11,715 bases of DNA from Thermoplasmata archaeon. GTDB lineage: Archaea; Thermoplasmatota; E2; UBA202; JdFR-43. Of the stretch, positions 1 to 7,772 are shown in pieces. The stretch spans positions 1 through 11,715 of the forward strand of contig JAGGYX010000109.1 of NCBI GenBank assembly GCA_021162305.1, written 5' to 3'. The translations under genes were made by a program, and so were the position numbers. The notes below the pieces were generated by a model that saw only the letters and a list, made by a program, of their open reading frames with translations, did no database searches and had not been told where the DNA came from. Positions within the stretch are counted from its first letter, which is position 1. Each line of letters starts with the position of its first letter.

Positions 1-112
1 AAAATATAAGATGATTAGCAATTAATATTAAGCGGAGGATTCACATAGGAGAAATTTTTACAAGAGTGTGGGGGTGTTAAGTTGATGGTCTCTAGGAAAG
101 AATTCGAAAGCT

Positions 113-122
113 TCATAAATAA
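113..122 (+). promoter_or_regulatory. TATA box of the DUF3068 surface-protein gene
   Basis: The AT-rich motif TCATAAATAA is centred about 22 nt upstream of the ATG at 140. That is the spacing expected when transcription starts at or next to the start codon. No Shine-Dalgarno lies directly before the ATG, which fits a leaderless mRNA. This is read from sequence only. Confidence 0.5.
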
Positions 123-139
123 TTTTCCGATAAACCTCT

Positions 140-2347
140 ATGCGTGGTAAAAATTTAGCATTAGCTATTGCAATTGTGTTTATAATAATATCACCATCCA
201 TTTTTCTTGTCGCTTCATCATTAAAAAAATTGCCTGCCAATACTGATGAGCTCATATATTATCATGGCAAACTCGGCATATTCAACATGAGCAAGCTTGA
301 ACTGGAATACGTGCCAATAAAAATAATAAGGCATGTAAAGGCGATGGAAAAACATGGAAATGTTCTTGTGATAAGAGAGGATATAACAGTCATAAATAAA
401 AAAAATGGAAAAGAAATAAAAGAACTTGCATCAACAAAAATTTATGGAATTGATGAAAAAACGGCTGAAAATATAGAAGGATATGGCGACCTTGACAGAA
501 TAGGAAACTGGGTGTTTCCTGTCGGTATAGAAAAAAAGAATTATCTTATCTGGAATACTGACCTTGACGATGCATGCAAAAAAGGCTATATATCGCCCGA
601 GCAGGCGGTGGCGACCGCCCACTATCTGGGAGAAGAAAAAATCGAGGGCGTCACTACATATAAATTTTATGGCAATCAGAGCAATCTGTATGTGGGCAAT
701 CTGCCTGATTTGCCTGAAGCCAAGATGTATTATTCTGGAGAGATGACTGCATGGGCAGATGTTGTTACAGGAACAATTGTTGATTTGCATAAGCATGTTG
801 AACAATTTGCAGCTTTTCCAGATTTACATAAAATACCATCAAACCTGAATACAAGTGTTGTTTTATATGGGCAGTTAAAAATGCTAAATGATACAAATGG
901 ATTATATGAAAAACATAATATAACGCTTGAAAACAGAATATGGGTTGAAGAAAATTCGACATGCTATTACATCATTGGAAATAAATTAGTTGCCAAGGAT
1001 GATGATGGAAGGGAAATAAAAGAATTATGCTCATATTCAGAAGATTCTGTGAATCCATATACTATGGAATATGTTCCAATAGAGAGCGATAAGCATGGAT
1101 TGATGATTTTTCCAGTGGGTGTTAAAAAGATGAATTACGAATTATGGGATTCTGAAACCAAAGATGTTGTTCCTGCAGTATATTCGGGCAATGAAAAGCT
1201 ATGCAATTTAACTTTCTATGTTTACTATCAGAATATAAGCAATCGTTACATTGGAGAGCAAGCTATAGAAGGATTTAGCGATAGAGCTATAAAGCTATAT
1301 TACAATGGCAGCACAAAATACCTTGTAGAGCCTTCTTCTGGAGCAATTGCATATATTGAAAAGAAAGGCGTTGTCATGGGAGAGTTTCCAAATATAAGAA
1401 GCATACCAGAGAACACTCATGAGAGATTAAAAATGGAAGGGAGTTTATGGATAATTTCTCAAGCTAAGAAAAATATTGAAATGATTAGAGAAGTGAGCGT
1501 AAAAAACGTATACTGGGAGAATGGAAAGAAAGTTTTGCTTATTGAAGACAACACAACAACATACAATAAAAAGAATGGAGAGAAAATAGATATGGCAAGT
1601 AATGTTGAATATCATGGTGTATATGCAGATACTGCAGAAGAAGCGAAAAATTATGGAGACATGGAAAGAAGCGGACTATTCACGTTTCCCATAGGTGTCG
1701 AAAAGAAAGATTACATGATGTGGAATACTGAAATAAATGCTCCCTCGCCTGTAAATTTTGTTAGAGAGGAAGACCACGAAGGCATACACACATATCTATT
1801 CGAAACAAATGAAGACCGCATTATATATGATAAGAGAATAGGAGGAATGGCAAGATACATTACAAATACAAAATACTGGGTTGAACCAAATACTGGTATT
1901 GTAATAGATATGAAGAAAGAAACTGTTGAAAAAATAAATCCATTGCAATTATTGCTTGGCATACCTGGAATATTCTGGATAGATGCAATGAAGTTAAACC
2001 TCCAATTCTCCAAGGAAGCAATAAATGAAGCAAAAGAAAGTGCTTTAATGCTTTCCAATCTTGTTAAATTTTCTAACAAAAAAGCCGAAATACTTAATAT
2101 AAGCCTTAAAACAAATTTAAATGAGGGGCTTGAAAAAGCTGTTGAGCAGAAAAATGTTATAGAAAAGTTATCAGCAAAGAAGGTAAAGGTTGTTGATTTG
2201 TATTATCAGATGGATGAAGAATCAATAAAGGAGATGGCAGATAAAGTCAGAGAAGCATCGTTTATGCTCATGCTCATTCAAATAATCATTCCCTTAATTT
2301 TGTTAATTATTGCAGTTGGCTTGATTATATATGGAATAAGAAGATAA
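140..2347 (+). CDS. Membrane-anchored surface protein with three tandem DUF3068-like units
   Basis: This 735-residue protein has an N-terminal hydrophobic helix (about 6-27) and a C-terminal one (about 708-733) followed by GIRR, so the bulk should lie outside the cell with both ends anchored. The exterior holds three divergent copies of one unit, about residues 36-225, 236-425 and 435-600. Each contains F-P-[VI]-G-[IV]-x-K-K/M-x-[ND]-Y-x-x-W-[ND] (FPVG at 126, FPVG at 324, FPIG at 516) and later a V-x-P/T-x-[ST]-G-x-[IV] strand. The same order (FPxGxEKKxYxxWxT, then GEExxxGxxxYxF, then WVEPxTGxIV) is what I recall for the DUF3068/PorA-like family, best known in actinobacteria. Units 1 and 2 both end in F-P-[DN]-[LI]-[HR]-[KS]-I-P. 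Residues 615-705 look helical or coiled-coil. At least eleven N-x-S/T sequons (for example N49, N179, N260, N389, N653) suggest N-glycosylation. Function is unknown; a cell-envelope structural or sensing role is inferred. The start is supported by a TATA box 22 nt upstream. Confidence 0.85.
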   Translation: MRGKNLALAIAIVFIIISPSIFLVASSLKKLPANTDELIYYHGKLGIFNMSKLELEYVPIKIIRHVKAMEKHGNVLVIREDITVINKKNGKEIKELASTKIYGIDEKTAENIEGYGDLDRIGNWVFPVGIEKKNYLIWNTDLDDACKKGYISPEQAVATAHYLGEEKIEGVTTYKFYGNQSNLYVGNLPDLPEAKMYYSGEMTAWADVVTGTIVDLHKHVEQFAAFPDLHKIPSNLNTSVVLYGQLKMLNDTNGLYEKHNITLENRIWVEENSTCYYIIGNKLVAKDDDGREIKELCSYSEDSVNPYTMEYVPIESDKHGLMIFPVGVKKMNYELWDSETKDVVPAVYSGNEKLCNLTFYVYYQNISNRYIGEQAIEGFSDRAIKLYYNGSTKYLVEPSSGAIAYIEKKGVVMGEFPNIRSIPENTHERLKMEGSLWIISQAKKNIEMIREVSVKNVYWENGKKVLLIEDNTTTYNKKNGEKIDMASNVEYHGVYADTAEEAKNYGDMERSGLFTFPIGVEKKDYMMWNTEINAPSPVNFVREEDHEGIHTYLFETNEDRIIYDKRIGGMARYITNTKYWVEPNTGIVIDMKKETVEKINPLQLLLGIPGIFWIDAMKLNLQFSKEAINEAKESALMLSNLVKFSNKKAEILNISLKTNLNEGLEKAVEQKNVIEKLSAKKVKVVDLYYQMDEESIKEMADKVREASFMLMLIQIIIPLILLIIAVGLIIYGIRR

Positions 2348-4144
2348 TCATCTAAACTTGGGACGCAGGCTCAGCAGGAGCGGCAAAGGAAGTTTTCTGA
2401 ATGGATAGCCTTCCATTTTTTCTTCTATTATGTTATTAAGTTCATCAATGGTTACTTCTTCATTGCATTCAAATCTCCATCTCGGTCTGAATTTTCCATT
2501 TTTTTCTTTCTCACCATATACAATTATTATTGGAATCCATTCTTTCTCGGCATCCATTATTTTCCGTGAAATGGTCATATCACGGTCATCGATGTCAACT
2601 CTCGCCTTTATTTTTTCGGCAAGATTAAGACAGTCATTGATGTAATTGTCATTCACAGGAATTAAACGAACTTGGGTTGGAGAGAGCCAGAAAGGGAGCA
2701 TCGCTTTCCTTCCTTCCTTCATTTTTTTCGCTTCATTTTCAAGCAATGCACAGACACATCTATCTATTCCTCCAGATATAGAAGCATGGAGCAAATATGG
2801 ATATTTTTTCTCACCATTCTCATCAACATATATTATGTCAAATGACTCTGGATTTTCAACATCTATTTGAACTGTAGAGAGTGCAAAGGATTTTCCAACG
2901 CTATCATTTACATTTATCTCAAATTTCATCACAAAATAGAAATATCTTTTATCCCACATTTCTATAAGCACTGGCTTACCAAAGAGTTTGACAAGCTCCA
3001 CTGCAAAATTACGATGGCGTTCAAAAAAATCTCTCACAAATCTTATTGCAATTTCGCCGTCAATGCCTATTATTTCCTTCCATTTCAGGGTGAGGAGAAA
3101 TTGCTTTTTAAATTCCTGCAAAGCCTGCTCCTCGTCCTTGCAAATTGTATGCATATCAGGCATGGTAAAAGCTCTGAGCCTTTTAATTCCCGCGAGCTCT
3201 CCGTGTTGCTCCTTTCTAAAGGATTTAGCCATTTCGAAAAGTCTGATTGGAAGATTACGATATGATATTGTCATGTCCTTTGCCATTAGATATTGCCCGA
3301 AGCAGGCAGCGAAGCGAAGGAAAAATTCACGTTCTTTATCTCCTTTAACTCTATACTGACGAGCAGGAAACTTTGCCAGATATTTTTTTAATGAGGGATG
3401 ATTCACATCATACATTATGGGCGTCTCCACCTGCATGGCTCCTGCGTCAAGGCAAATTTCCTCGACTTCGTCTTCGAGCAATCTTTTTATCAGATAGCCT
3501 TTGGGATACCATCTCATGTTTCCATAATCTGAGCCTTCTTCATAATCAACGAGTTCCAAGTCCTGCATAAGCCTTATGTGAGCTGGTTGTTTGTCTGCTT
3601 TTCTGCTCCCGAATGCCTCATATTCATAAAATTTTTTTAGTTCTTCATGTCCTTCAAAATTAAATTTTTCAACTTCTATAAGCTCTCCTTCAGGCGTCAG
3701 AATATACCATTCTGATTTTATTTCTTCTTCTTTCTCTATTGCCTCCTCTGCTCTTGCCTCTCTCGACAACTCTGCAAGTGGGTGTCCTTTACAACTCAAT
3801 TTAAAAGCTTTATACCATCCAAATGGGGCTTTCTTAACTTCATATTTTTTAGATAATTTTTCATTCATCTCATTCAATATATGTATTGCTTCTTCAGGGG
3901 GAGCAAGATTTGAAGAGAGATGGGCATATGGATAAAGCATTATTTTATCCACATTAAGCATTGAAGCAACATCTTCTATTTCTTTTATTCCAGCTTCAGC
4001 ATTGTCATTCCTCTCAATAGAAAGAAAAGCAACAAGGCATTCCTCCATTCTATCCTTTTTTGCCTGTAATTCCTCGGCTTTTTCTATGGCTTTTTCCTTT
4101 GCTTCATATTCGATGTAATCAACATGCAACAATAATATTTTCAT
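2348..4144 (-). CDS. thrS: Threonyl-tRNA synthetase, archaeal type
   Basis: Charges tRNA-Thr with threonine in the cytoplasm. Domains of the 598-residue protein in order: an N-terminal archaeal editing domain of the D-aminoacyl-tRNA deacylase fold (about 1-140, with PYAHLSS including H75 and the KAPFGWYKAFKLSCKGHPL strand), which removes mischarged Ser-tRNA-Thr; a Glu-rich linker; a class II catalytic core (about 195-475); and an anticodon-binding domain (about 490-590) ending in the typical GYPFRKLPLP. The zinc ligands that select threonine are all visible: C281, H332 and H453. Motif 2 arginine is R310 in KSFRKE, and motif 3 is GGIDR with R462. Length is close to normal for archaeal ThrRS. 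The gene lies 45 bp downstream of the MBL-fold gene on the same strand but has its own AT-rich promoter-like motif. Its TGA directly abuts the TAA of the convergent surface-protein gene. All key residues are intact, so it should be active. Confidence 0.97.
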   Translation of the reverse strand: MKILLLHVDYIEYEAKEKAIEKAEELQAKKDRMEECLVAFLSIERNDNAEAGIKEIEDVASMLNVDKIMLYPYAHLSSNLAPPEEAIHILNEMNEKLSKKYEVKKAPFGWYKAFKLSCKGHPLAELSREARAEEAIEKEEEIKSEWYILTPEGELIEVEKFNFEGHEELKKFYEYEAFGSRKADKQPAHIRLMQDLELVDYEEGSDYGNMRWYPKGYLIKRLLEDEVEEICLDAGAMQVETPIMYDVNHPSLKKYLAKFPARQYRVKGDKEREFFLRFAACFGQYLMAKDMTISYRNLPIRLFEMAKSFRKEQHGELAGIKRLRAFTMPDMHTICKDEEQALQEFKKQFLLTLKWKEIIGIDGEIAIRFVRDFFERHRNFAVELVKLFGKPVLIEMWDKRYFYFVMKFEINVNDSVGKSFALSTVQIDVENPESFDIIYVDENGEKKYPYLLHASISGGIDRCVCALLENEAKKMKEGRKAMLPFWLSPTQVRLIPVNDNYINDCLNLAEKIKARVDIDDRDMTISRKIMDAEKEWIPIIIVYGEKEKNGKFRPRWRFECNEEVTIDELNNIIEEKMEGYPFRKLPLPLLLSLRPKFR

Positions 4145-4160
4145 GAAGGAATATTATTTG

Positions 4161-4170
4161 AATATAATTA
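4161..4170 (-). promoter_or_regulatory. Possible TATA box of thrS
   Basis: On the minus strand this reads TAATTATATT, centred about 21 nt upstream of the thrS ATG in the 45-bp gap after the MBL-fold gene. It would allow thrS to be transcribed leaderless and separately from its upstream neighbour. The whole gap is AT-rich, so the call is weak. Confidence 0.4.
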
Positions 4171-4189
4171 ATTTTGCTATTTCAATTCA

Positions 4190-4975
4190 TTAATCCATTT
4201 TTATTTCTATTTTTTCACCCATATAAACGCGCATTCCATCTATTGCTGCTATTGTTGAAATCCCTGTTTGTTCTGCCACCATATTTGCCTGCTGAGATGG
4301 ATTTTCCATAAATTTTATTCCCATATGAGTTAATATCGCAAGTTCAGGCTTAACTTTTTTCACTATTTCTATTGCATCTTCGGTGGCAAGATGAAATGGG
4401 ATTCGCATTCCATAGGGGCGAGTAACAGCCAAGATTAGAATCCTCGCTCCTTCATGCGATTCTGCAAGTCCTTCAAAATATTGGGTATCTCCTGTATATG
4501 AAACTATTCCATTGTCGAGGTGTAACTTAAAGCCTATCGTTGTTGGATCAGAATGCAATGCTGGAGTTGCCTCCATTTCATAATCTTCCACCAAAAATTT
4601 ATCTTTTGGCTTGGCAACTATAACCTTTCTCACCAACTTTTTATGGTAAAACGATATTGCTCTGAAATCCTCTATCCCATTTATTATGCTCTCACTTCCT
4701 ATAAGTGTGCCACGCTTCCTTTTGCCCCCCATTGTCATTGCTTCTATTAAAATCTCCGCATCTGTATAATGGTCAGGATGGGCATGCGATACAAAAATGG
4801 CATTTGTCGCCATTGGATCAAGATTGTGCTCCCACATTTTTACAAGCGCTCCTGGTCCGGGGTCAATATGCATGAGTAAACCCTTTGCAGCTATATACAT
4901 ACCTCCTGTTCCTCTTTTTTGATATATCGTGGCAAACCTGCCGCCGCCTGTTCCAATGAAGGTAATCTTAGCCAT
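4190..4975 (-). CDS. Metallo-beta-lactamase-fold hydrolase
   Basis: A 261-residue, probably cytoplasmic protein of the metallo-beta-lactamase superfamily with no signal peptide. It opens with the family's ITFIGTGGG strand, then has IDPGPGAL (37-44) and the binuclear metal site H64-x-H66-x-D68-H69 (SHAHPDH). Further ligands expected for the fold are H141, D163 (YTGDTQ) and H217 (LTHMG). An extra conserved-looking H195 sits in PFHLATEDA. The set is complete, so it should bind two zinc ions and hydrolyse an ester or phosphodiester. The layout resembles RNase Z-like and related archaeal MBL proteins, but the RNase Z exosite arm is not evident and I cannot name the substrate. Its position 45 bp before thrS may indicate co-transcription. 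The start is supported by a TATA box 25 nt upstream. Confidence 0.88.
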   Translation of the reverse strand: MAKITFIGTGGGRFATIYQKRGTGGMYIAAKGLLMHIDPGPGALVKMWEHNLDPMATNAIFVSHAHPDHYTDAEILIEAMTMGGKRKRGTLIGSESIINGIEDFRAISFYHKKLVRKVIVAKPKDKFLVEDYEMEATPALHSDPTTIGFKLHLDNGIVSYTGDTQYFEGLAESHEGARILILAVTRPYGMRIPFHLATEDAIEIVKKVKPELAILTHMGIKFMENPSQQANMVAEQTGISTIAAIDGMRVYMGEKIEIKMD

Positions 4976-4995
4976 TAATGGTAATGCAACTTTTG

Positions 4996-5004
4996 TTTAT
5001 AAAA
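4996..5004 (-). promoter_or_regulatory. TATA box of the MBL-fold gene
   Basis: On the minus strand this reads TTTTATAAA, a strong archaeal TATA match centred 25 nt upstream of the ATG at 4975, consistent with a leaderless transcript. It shares the 74-bp divergent gap with the peptidase promoter at 5024-5030, without overlap. Confidence 0.65.
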
Positions 5005-5023
5005 TGAAGCAAATTTGCAAAAA

Positions 5024-5030
5024 TTATATA
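5024..5030 (+). promoter_or_regulatory. TATA box of the papain-like peptidase gene
   Basis: TTATATA is centred 23 nt upstream of the ATG at 5050. No Shine-Dalgarno precedes that ATG, so the mRNA is probably leaderless. This spacing favours the ATG at 5050 over the in-frame ATG at 5062. Confidence 0.62.
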
Positions 5031-5049
5031 CTTTTTCAGCATTATCATC

Positions 5050-6141
5050 ATGCAATGGAAAATGGTTGTGACTACTGCCATAATTTTTCTTTTGATTGCA
5101 GAGAGCATTTATTTTTATCCCAGCAATGCAAATCATCTTCCATCATATTTTTCATGGCGAGATATAAATGGCATTGATTATACAACGCCCGTAAAAAATC
5201 AGGAGCCTTGTCCAAGTTGTGAGGCATATGCTTTGGTGGCAATATTGGAAACACTCGTTCAATACAAAGTTGGTTATCCATTTGGATGTGATTTGTCTGA
5301 AGCTCATCTTTTTTTCTGTTCTGGCGGAACGTGCAAATGGGGAGTGGATATAAAAAATGCCGCTCAATATCTTGTTGATTATGGCGTGCCAGATGAAGGT
5401 TGTTTTCCAGAAATGCATCGCAAGTGTGATTTGCCATGCAATCTAACTCTTCCAGACTGGCAGAACAGGAGCGTGAAAATAAGAGAATGGGGATGGATTG
5501 AGAATAACAATGAAGCCATCAAAAAAGCTTTGATAGGACATGGTCCGTTGGCAGCATGTATATACATATGGAAAGATTTTTACTATTACCATGGTGGAAT
5601 ATATCGCCACAGATGGGGTCGCCTTGTGGGAGGACATGTTATTACAATAGTGGGATACAATGATACTGGCGGCTATTGGATATGCAAAAATAGTTGGGGT
5701 CGCAATTGGGGCGAGAATGGATGGTTCAGAGTTGCTTATGATGCAAATATTTTCATAAAGCATTGCTATGGAGGGACAGGCATAATGTATCTCGACGGCG
5801 TATATGGAAATTTAATGCCGGATGTGCCAAAAGTTTATATTGAATCGCCAAGAAGATACCATACATATTTGCTTGGTCGCGAGATGCCTTCTCTGTTTGG
5901 AAGAGTTTTCATTCAAAATGGAATTCCTCGAGTTATTGGTGAGTTGCCTGTTATAATAAATGCAAGCAATACTGTAAAGGTGGAGTTTTATATTGATGGC
6001 AAACTTGTTGGAATCGACGAAGAGCCACCATTCCAATATTACATGGATGCATCATTTGGAAAACATGAGTTAAAGGTTATTGCCTACGCTTCCAACGAAA
6101 ATATCTCATGGGCAGGCATAGATTTCTTTTCACTGACATAA
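5050..6141 (+). CDS. Secreted papain-family (C1) cysteine peptidase with C-terminal Ig-like domain
   Basis: This 363-residue extracellular protease starts with a signal peptide (hydrophobic core about 5-20, likely cleavage near NA at 27-28). The papain domain follows almost at once (about 32-250), with oxyanion-hole Q51 in VKNQEPCPSC, nucleophile C57, H196 in GGHVITIVGY and N214 in KNSWGRNWGENGW. The usual C1 propeptide of roughly 60-100 residues is missing, so it is either made active or held in check some other way. The residue after the catalytic Cys is Glu instead of the common Trp. Many cysteines (54, 80, 90, 95, 118, 126, 130, 170, 212, 239) suggest disulfides outside the cell. Residues about 260-363 form an Ig-like domain with VEFYIDGKLVG and GKHELKVIAYA strands, as attached to secreted archaeal proteins for binding or surface display. 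Its job is probably digestion of external protein. It is divergent from the MBL gene and followed 36 bp later by pdxS. Confidence 0.92.
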   Translation: MQWKMVVTTAIIFLLIAESIYFYPSNANHLPSYFSWRDINGIDYTTPVKNQEPCPSCEAYALVAILETLVQYKVGYPFGCDLSEAHLFFCSGGTCKWGVDIKNAAQYLVDYGVPDEGCFPEMHRKCDLPCNLTLPDWQNRSVKIREWGWIENNNEAIKKALIGHGPLAACIYIWKDFYYYHGGIYRHRWGRLVGGHVITIVGYNDTGGYWICKNSWGRNWGENGWFRVAYDANIFIKHCYGGTGIMYLDGVYGNLMPDVPKVYIESPRRYHTYLLGREMPSLFGRVFIQNGIPRVIGELPVIINASNTVKVEFYIDGKLVGIDEEPPFQYYMDASFGKHELKVIAYASNENISWAGIDFFSLT

Positions 6142-6158
6142 AAAGCATGCCCAAATAA

Positions 6159-6166
6159 TTTAAATA
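6159..6166 (+). promoter_or_regulatory. TATA box of the pdxST operon
   Basis: TTTAAATA lies in the short gap after the peptidase gene. It is centred 15-16 nt before the ATG at 6178 but 24-25 nt before the in-frame ATG at 6187. The second distance matches the other leaderless genes here and suggests that translation starts at 6187. Confidence 0.5.
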
Positions 6167-6177
6167 GTAGTAGCAAT

Positions 6178-7182
6178 ATGGGAAACATGCAATTGGAAAA
6201 GCTTCGTTTCGGAACAGAACTTATCAAGAGAGGATTTGCAAAAATGCAGAAAGGCGGTGTTATCATGGATGTTACCAATGCTGAGCAGGCGAGGGTGGCT
6301 GAAGAGGCAGGAGCTGTCGCCGTCATGGCTTTGCATCGTGTGCCAGCAGATATAAGAGCTGCTGGTGGCGTTGCCAGAATGGCAGACCCAAAGAAAATAG
6401 AGGAAATCATGGAGGCTGTTACAATACCTGTTATGGCAAAGTGCAGGATAGGACATATTGCAGAGGCAAGAGCTTTAGAAAGTCTTGGTGTTGATATGAT
6501 TGATGAAAGCGAAGTCCTGACGCCTGCGGATGCATTTTTCCATATTGATAAGCGCGATTTTGTTATTCCTTTTGTTTGTGGAGCAAGGAGCTTGGGTGAA
6601 GCTATTCGAAGAATATGGGAAGGAGCTGCCATGATAAGAACAAAAGGAGAGGCAGGCACTGGAAATATAATAGAAGCTGTCCGCCATACACGCCTTATGA
6701 ACTACGCCATAGAGCAGGTAAAGGAAATGGACGAGAGCGAGTTATACAATGTGGCAGAAAAATATGCAATGCCATATAAAAAGCTGGCTGAAAAAGTTGC
6801 TGAAGAAATGGGAATTAAATTAAGCGAGGACGAAAAAATTTTTGGAAAATATAGTGTGGCGGAGATAACAGACGGTTTATTCGATGTCCTTAAAGAAGTC
6901 AAAAAGCTCGGCAGGCTGCCTGTCGTAAATTTTGCGGCAGGCGGAATAGCGACGCCGAGCGATGCTGCCCTCATGATGCTTCTTGGAAGTGATGGCGTCT
7001 TTGTTGGCTCAGGAATATTTAAGTCAACGAATCCACCTGCATATGCTCGTGCAGTTGTAGAGGCTGTTGAAAACTGGAGAGATAGCAAAGTTGTTGCAGA
7101 AGTTTCAAAAGGACTTGGAGAAGCAATGAAAGGAGAGGAAATAGACAAGCTTGAAGAAATGCTTCAAACTCGTGGTCTATGA
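6178..7182 (+). CDS. pdxS: Pyridoxal 5'-phosphate synthase, synthase subunit PdxS
   Basis: Makes PLP (vitamin B6) from ribose 5-phosphate, glyceraldehyde 3-phosphate and ammonia supplied by PdxT, in a dodecamer of TIM barrels. With the long start the protein has 334 residues. Catalytic residues line up with bacterial PdxS at a constant offset of 7: D31 (GGVIMD), K88 (MAKCRIGH, forms the sugar Schiff base) and K156 ([10 protein letters not shown]). The phosphate-binding [10 protein letters not shown] and GVFVGSGIF segments are intact. The protein is about 40 residues longer than the roughly 294-residue bacterial form. The extra stretch lies about at 201-242, between MPYKKL and GRLPVV, where methanogen-type archaeal PdxS such as that of Methanocaldococcus jannaschii also carries an insertion. 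The TATA spacing favours the second Met (6187), which would remove only MGN. It overlaps pdxT by ATGA, so the two are co-transcribed and probably translationally coupled. Confidence 0.97.
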   Translation: MGNMQLEKLRFGTELIKRGFAKMQKGGVIMDVTNAEQARVAEEAGAVAVMALHRVPADIRAAGGVARMADPKKIEEIMEAVTIPVMAKCRIGHIAEARALESLGVDMIDESEVLTPADAFFHIDKRDFVIPFVCGARSLGEAIRRIWEGAAMIRTKGEAGTGNIIEAVRHTRLMNYAIEQVKEMDESELYNVAEKYAMPYKKLAEKVAEEMGIKLSEDEKIFGKYSVAEITDGLFDVLKEVKKLGRLPVVNFAAGGIATPSDAALMMLLGSDGVFVGSGIFKSTNPPAYARAVVEAVENWRDSKVVAEVSKGLGEAMKGEEIDKLEEMLQTRGL

Positions 7183-7772
7183 GTTTTTTAATAGCAGTAA
7201 TTGCGGCTCAGGGCGATGTTGAAGAACATGTTTTAATGGCAAGAATGGCATTGAAGGAGCTTGGAATGGAAGGAAGTGTGGTCGCAACAATAGATAAAAA
7301 GGAGGTTGCAAAAAGCGATGCAATTATTTTGCCAGGTGGAGAAAGCACCACAATAAGCAAGTTGATACATGCTAAATCGATTGCTGAGGAAATAAAAAAA
7401 GCTGCAAAGGAAGGAAAACCAGTTATGGGGACATGTGCAGGAAGCATACTCCTTGCAAAACATGGAGACAAGCAGATTGAAAGAACAAATACGGAGCTAC
7501 TCAGGCTTATGGATATATGGGTGAAAAGAAATGCTTTTGGTCGCCAGCGCGAGAGTTTTCAAGCAAAATTGAATGTGAAACATGTGGGAGAATTTGAAGC
7601 AGTTTTTATAAGAGCACCAGCTATAATGAAAGTGGACAGCAATGTCGATATTCTCGCAAAAATAGATGATTATATTGTGGCTGCCCAGCAGGATAATTTG
7701 CTTGCAATAACATTTCATCCAGAGCTAACCAATGATACAAGATTGCATAAATATTTTATTTCTCTTTTTTAA
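7179..7772 (+). CDS. pdxT: Pyridoxal 5'-phosphate synthase, glutaminase subunit PdxT
   Basis: A class I glutamine amidotransferase that hydrolyses glutamine and channels ammonia to PdxS. The 197-residue length is normal for the family. The catalytic triad is visible: C86 in [10 protein letters not shown], and H180 and E182 in FHPEL. The oxyanion-hole and substrate loop GGES lies at 53-56, and the NAFGRQ segment (118-123) is the usual PdxT signature. Its ATG overlaps the pdxS TGA (ATGA), which points to coupled translation and equal supply of the two subunits. The 3' end runs 17 bp into the convergent methyltransferase gene. Confidence 0.97.
   Translation: MSFLIAVIAAQGDVEEHVLMARMALKELGMEGSVVATIDKKEVAKSDAIILPGGESTTISKLIHAKSIAEEIKKAAKEGKPVMGTCAGSILLAKHGDKQIERTNTELLRLMDIWVKRNAFGRQRESFQAKLNVKHVGEFEAVFIRAPAIMKVDSNVDILAKIDDYIVAAQQDNLLAITFHPELTNDTRLHKYFISLF
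7754..7770 (+). terminator. T-rich 3' end of pdxST, probable terminator
   Basis: A 17-nt run of T broken only by A, C and C sits on the + strand across the last codons of pdxT, inside the overlap with the convergent methyltransferase gene. Archaeal RNA polymerase terminates at U-tracts without needing a hairpin, so this is a plausible end for pdxST. On the minus strand it encodes the Lys/Glu-rich tail of the methyltransferase. Confidence 0.45.

Noticed and set aside
85..150. A 21-residue reading frame starting ATG GTC TCT and overlapping the surface-protein start
   Set aside because: It is very short, has an in-frame stop at 46-48 just upstream, shows no family resemblance, and overlaps the TATA box proposed for the next gene. 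It could be a decayed gene tail, but nothing supports that.
431..805. Minus-strand open frame within the surface-protein gene
   Set aside because: It overlaps a gene with clear repeated domains and membrane anchors on the other strand, has no start signals, and looks like random translation.
2709..2722. TTCC-type short tandem repeat
   Set aside because: It lies in thrS and is simply the coding for the conserved KEGRKA segment; no sign of repeat expansion.
6084..6659. A 191-codon minus-strand open frame opposite pdxS
   Set aside because: It is a shadow of the pdxS codon pattern, rich in Ser/Ala/Ile with no recognisable fold, and its own promoter or start context is not convincing.
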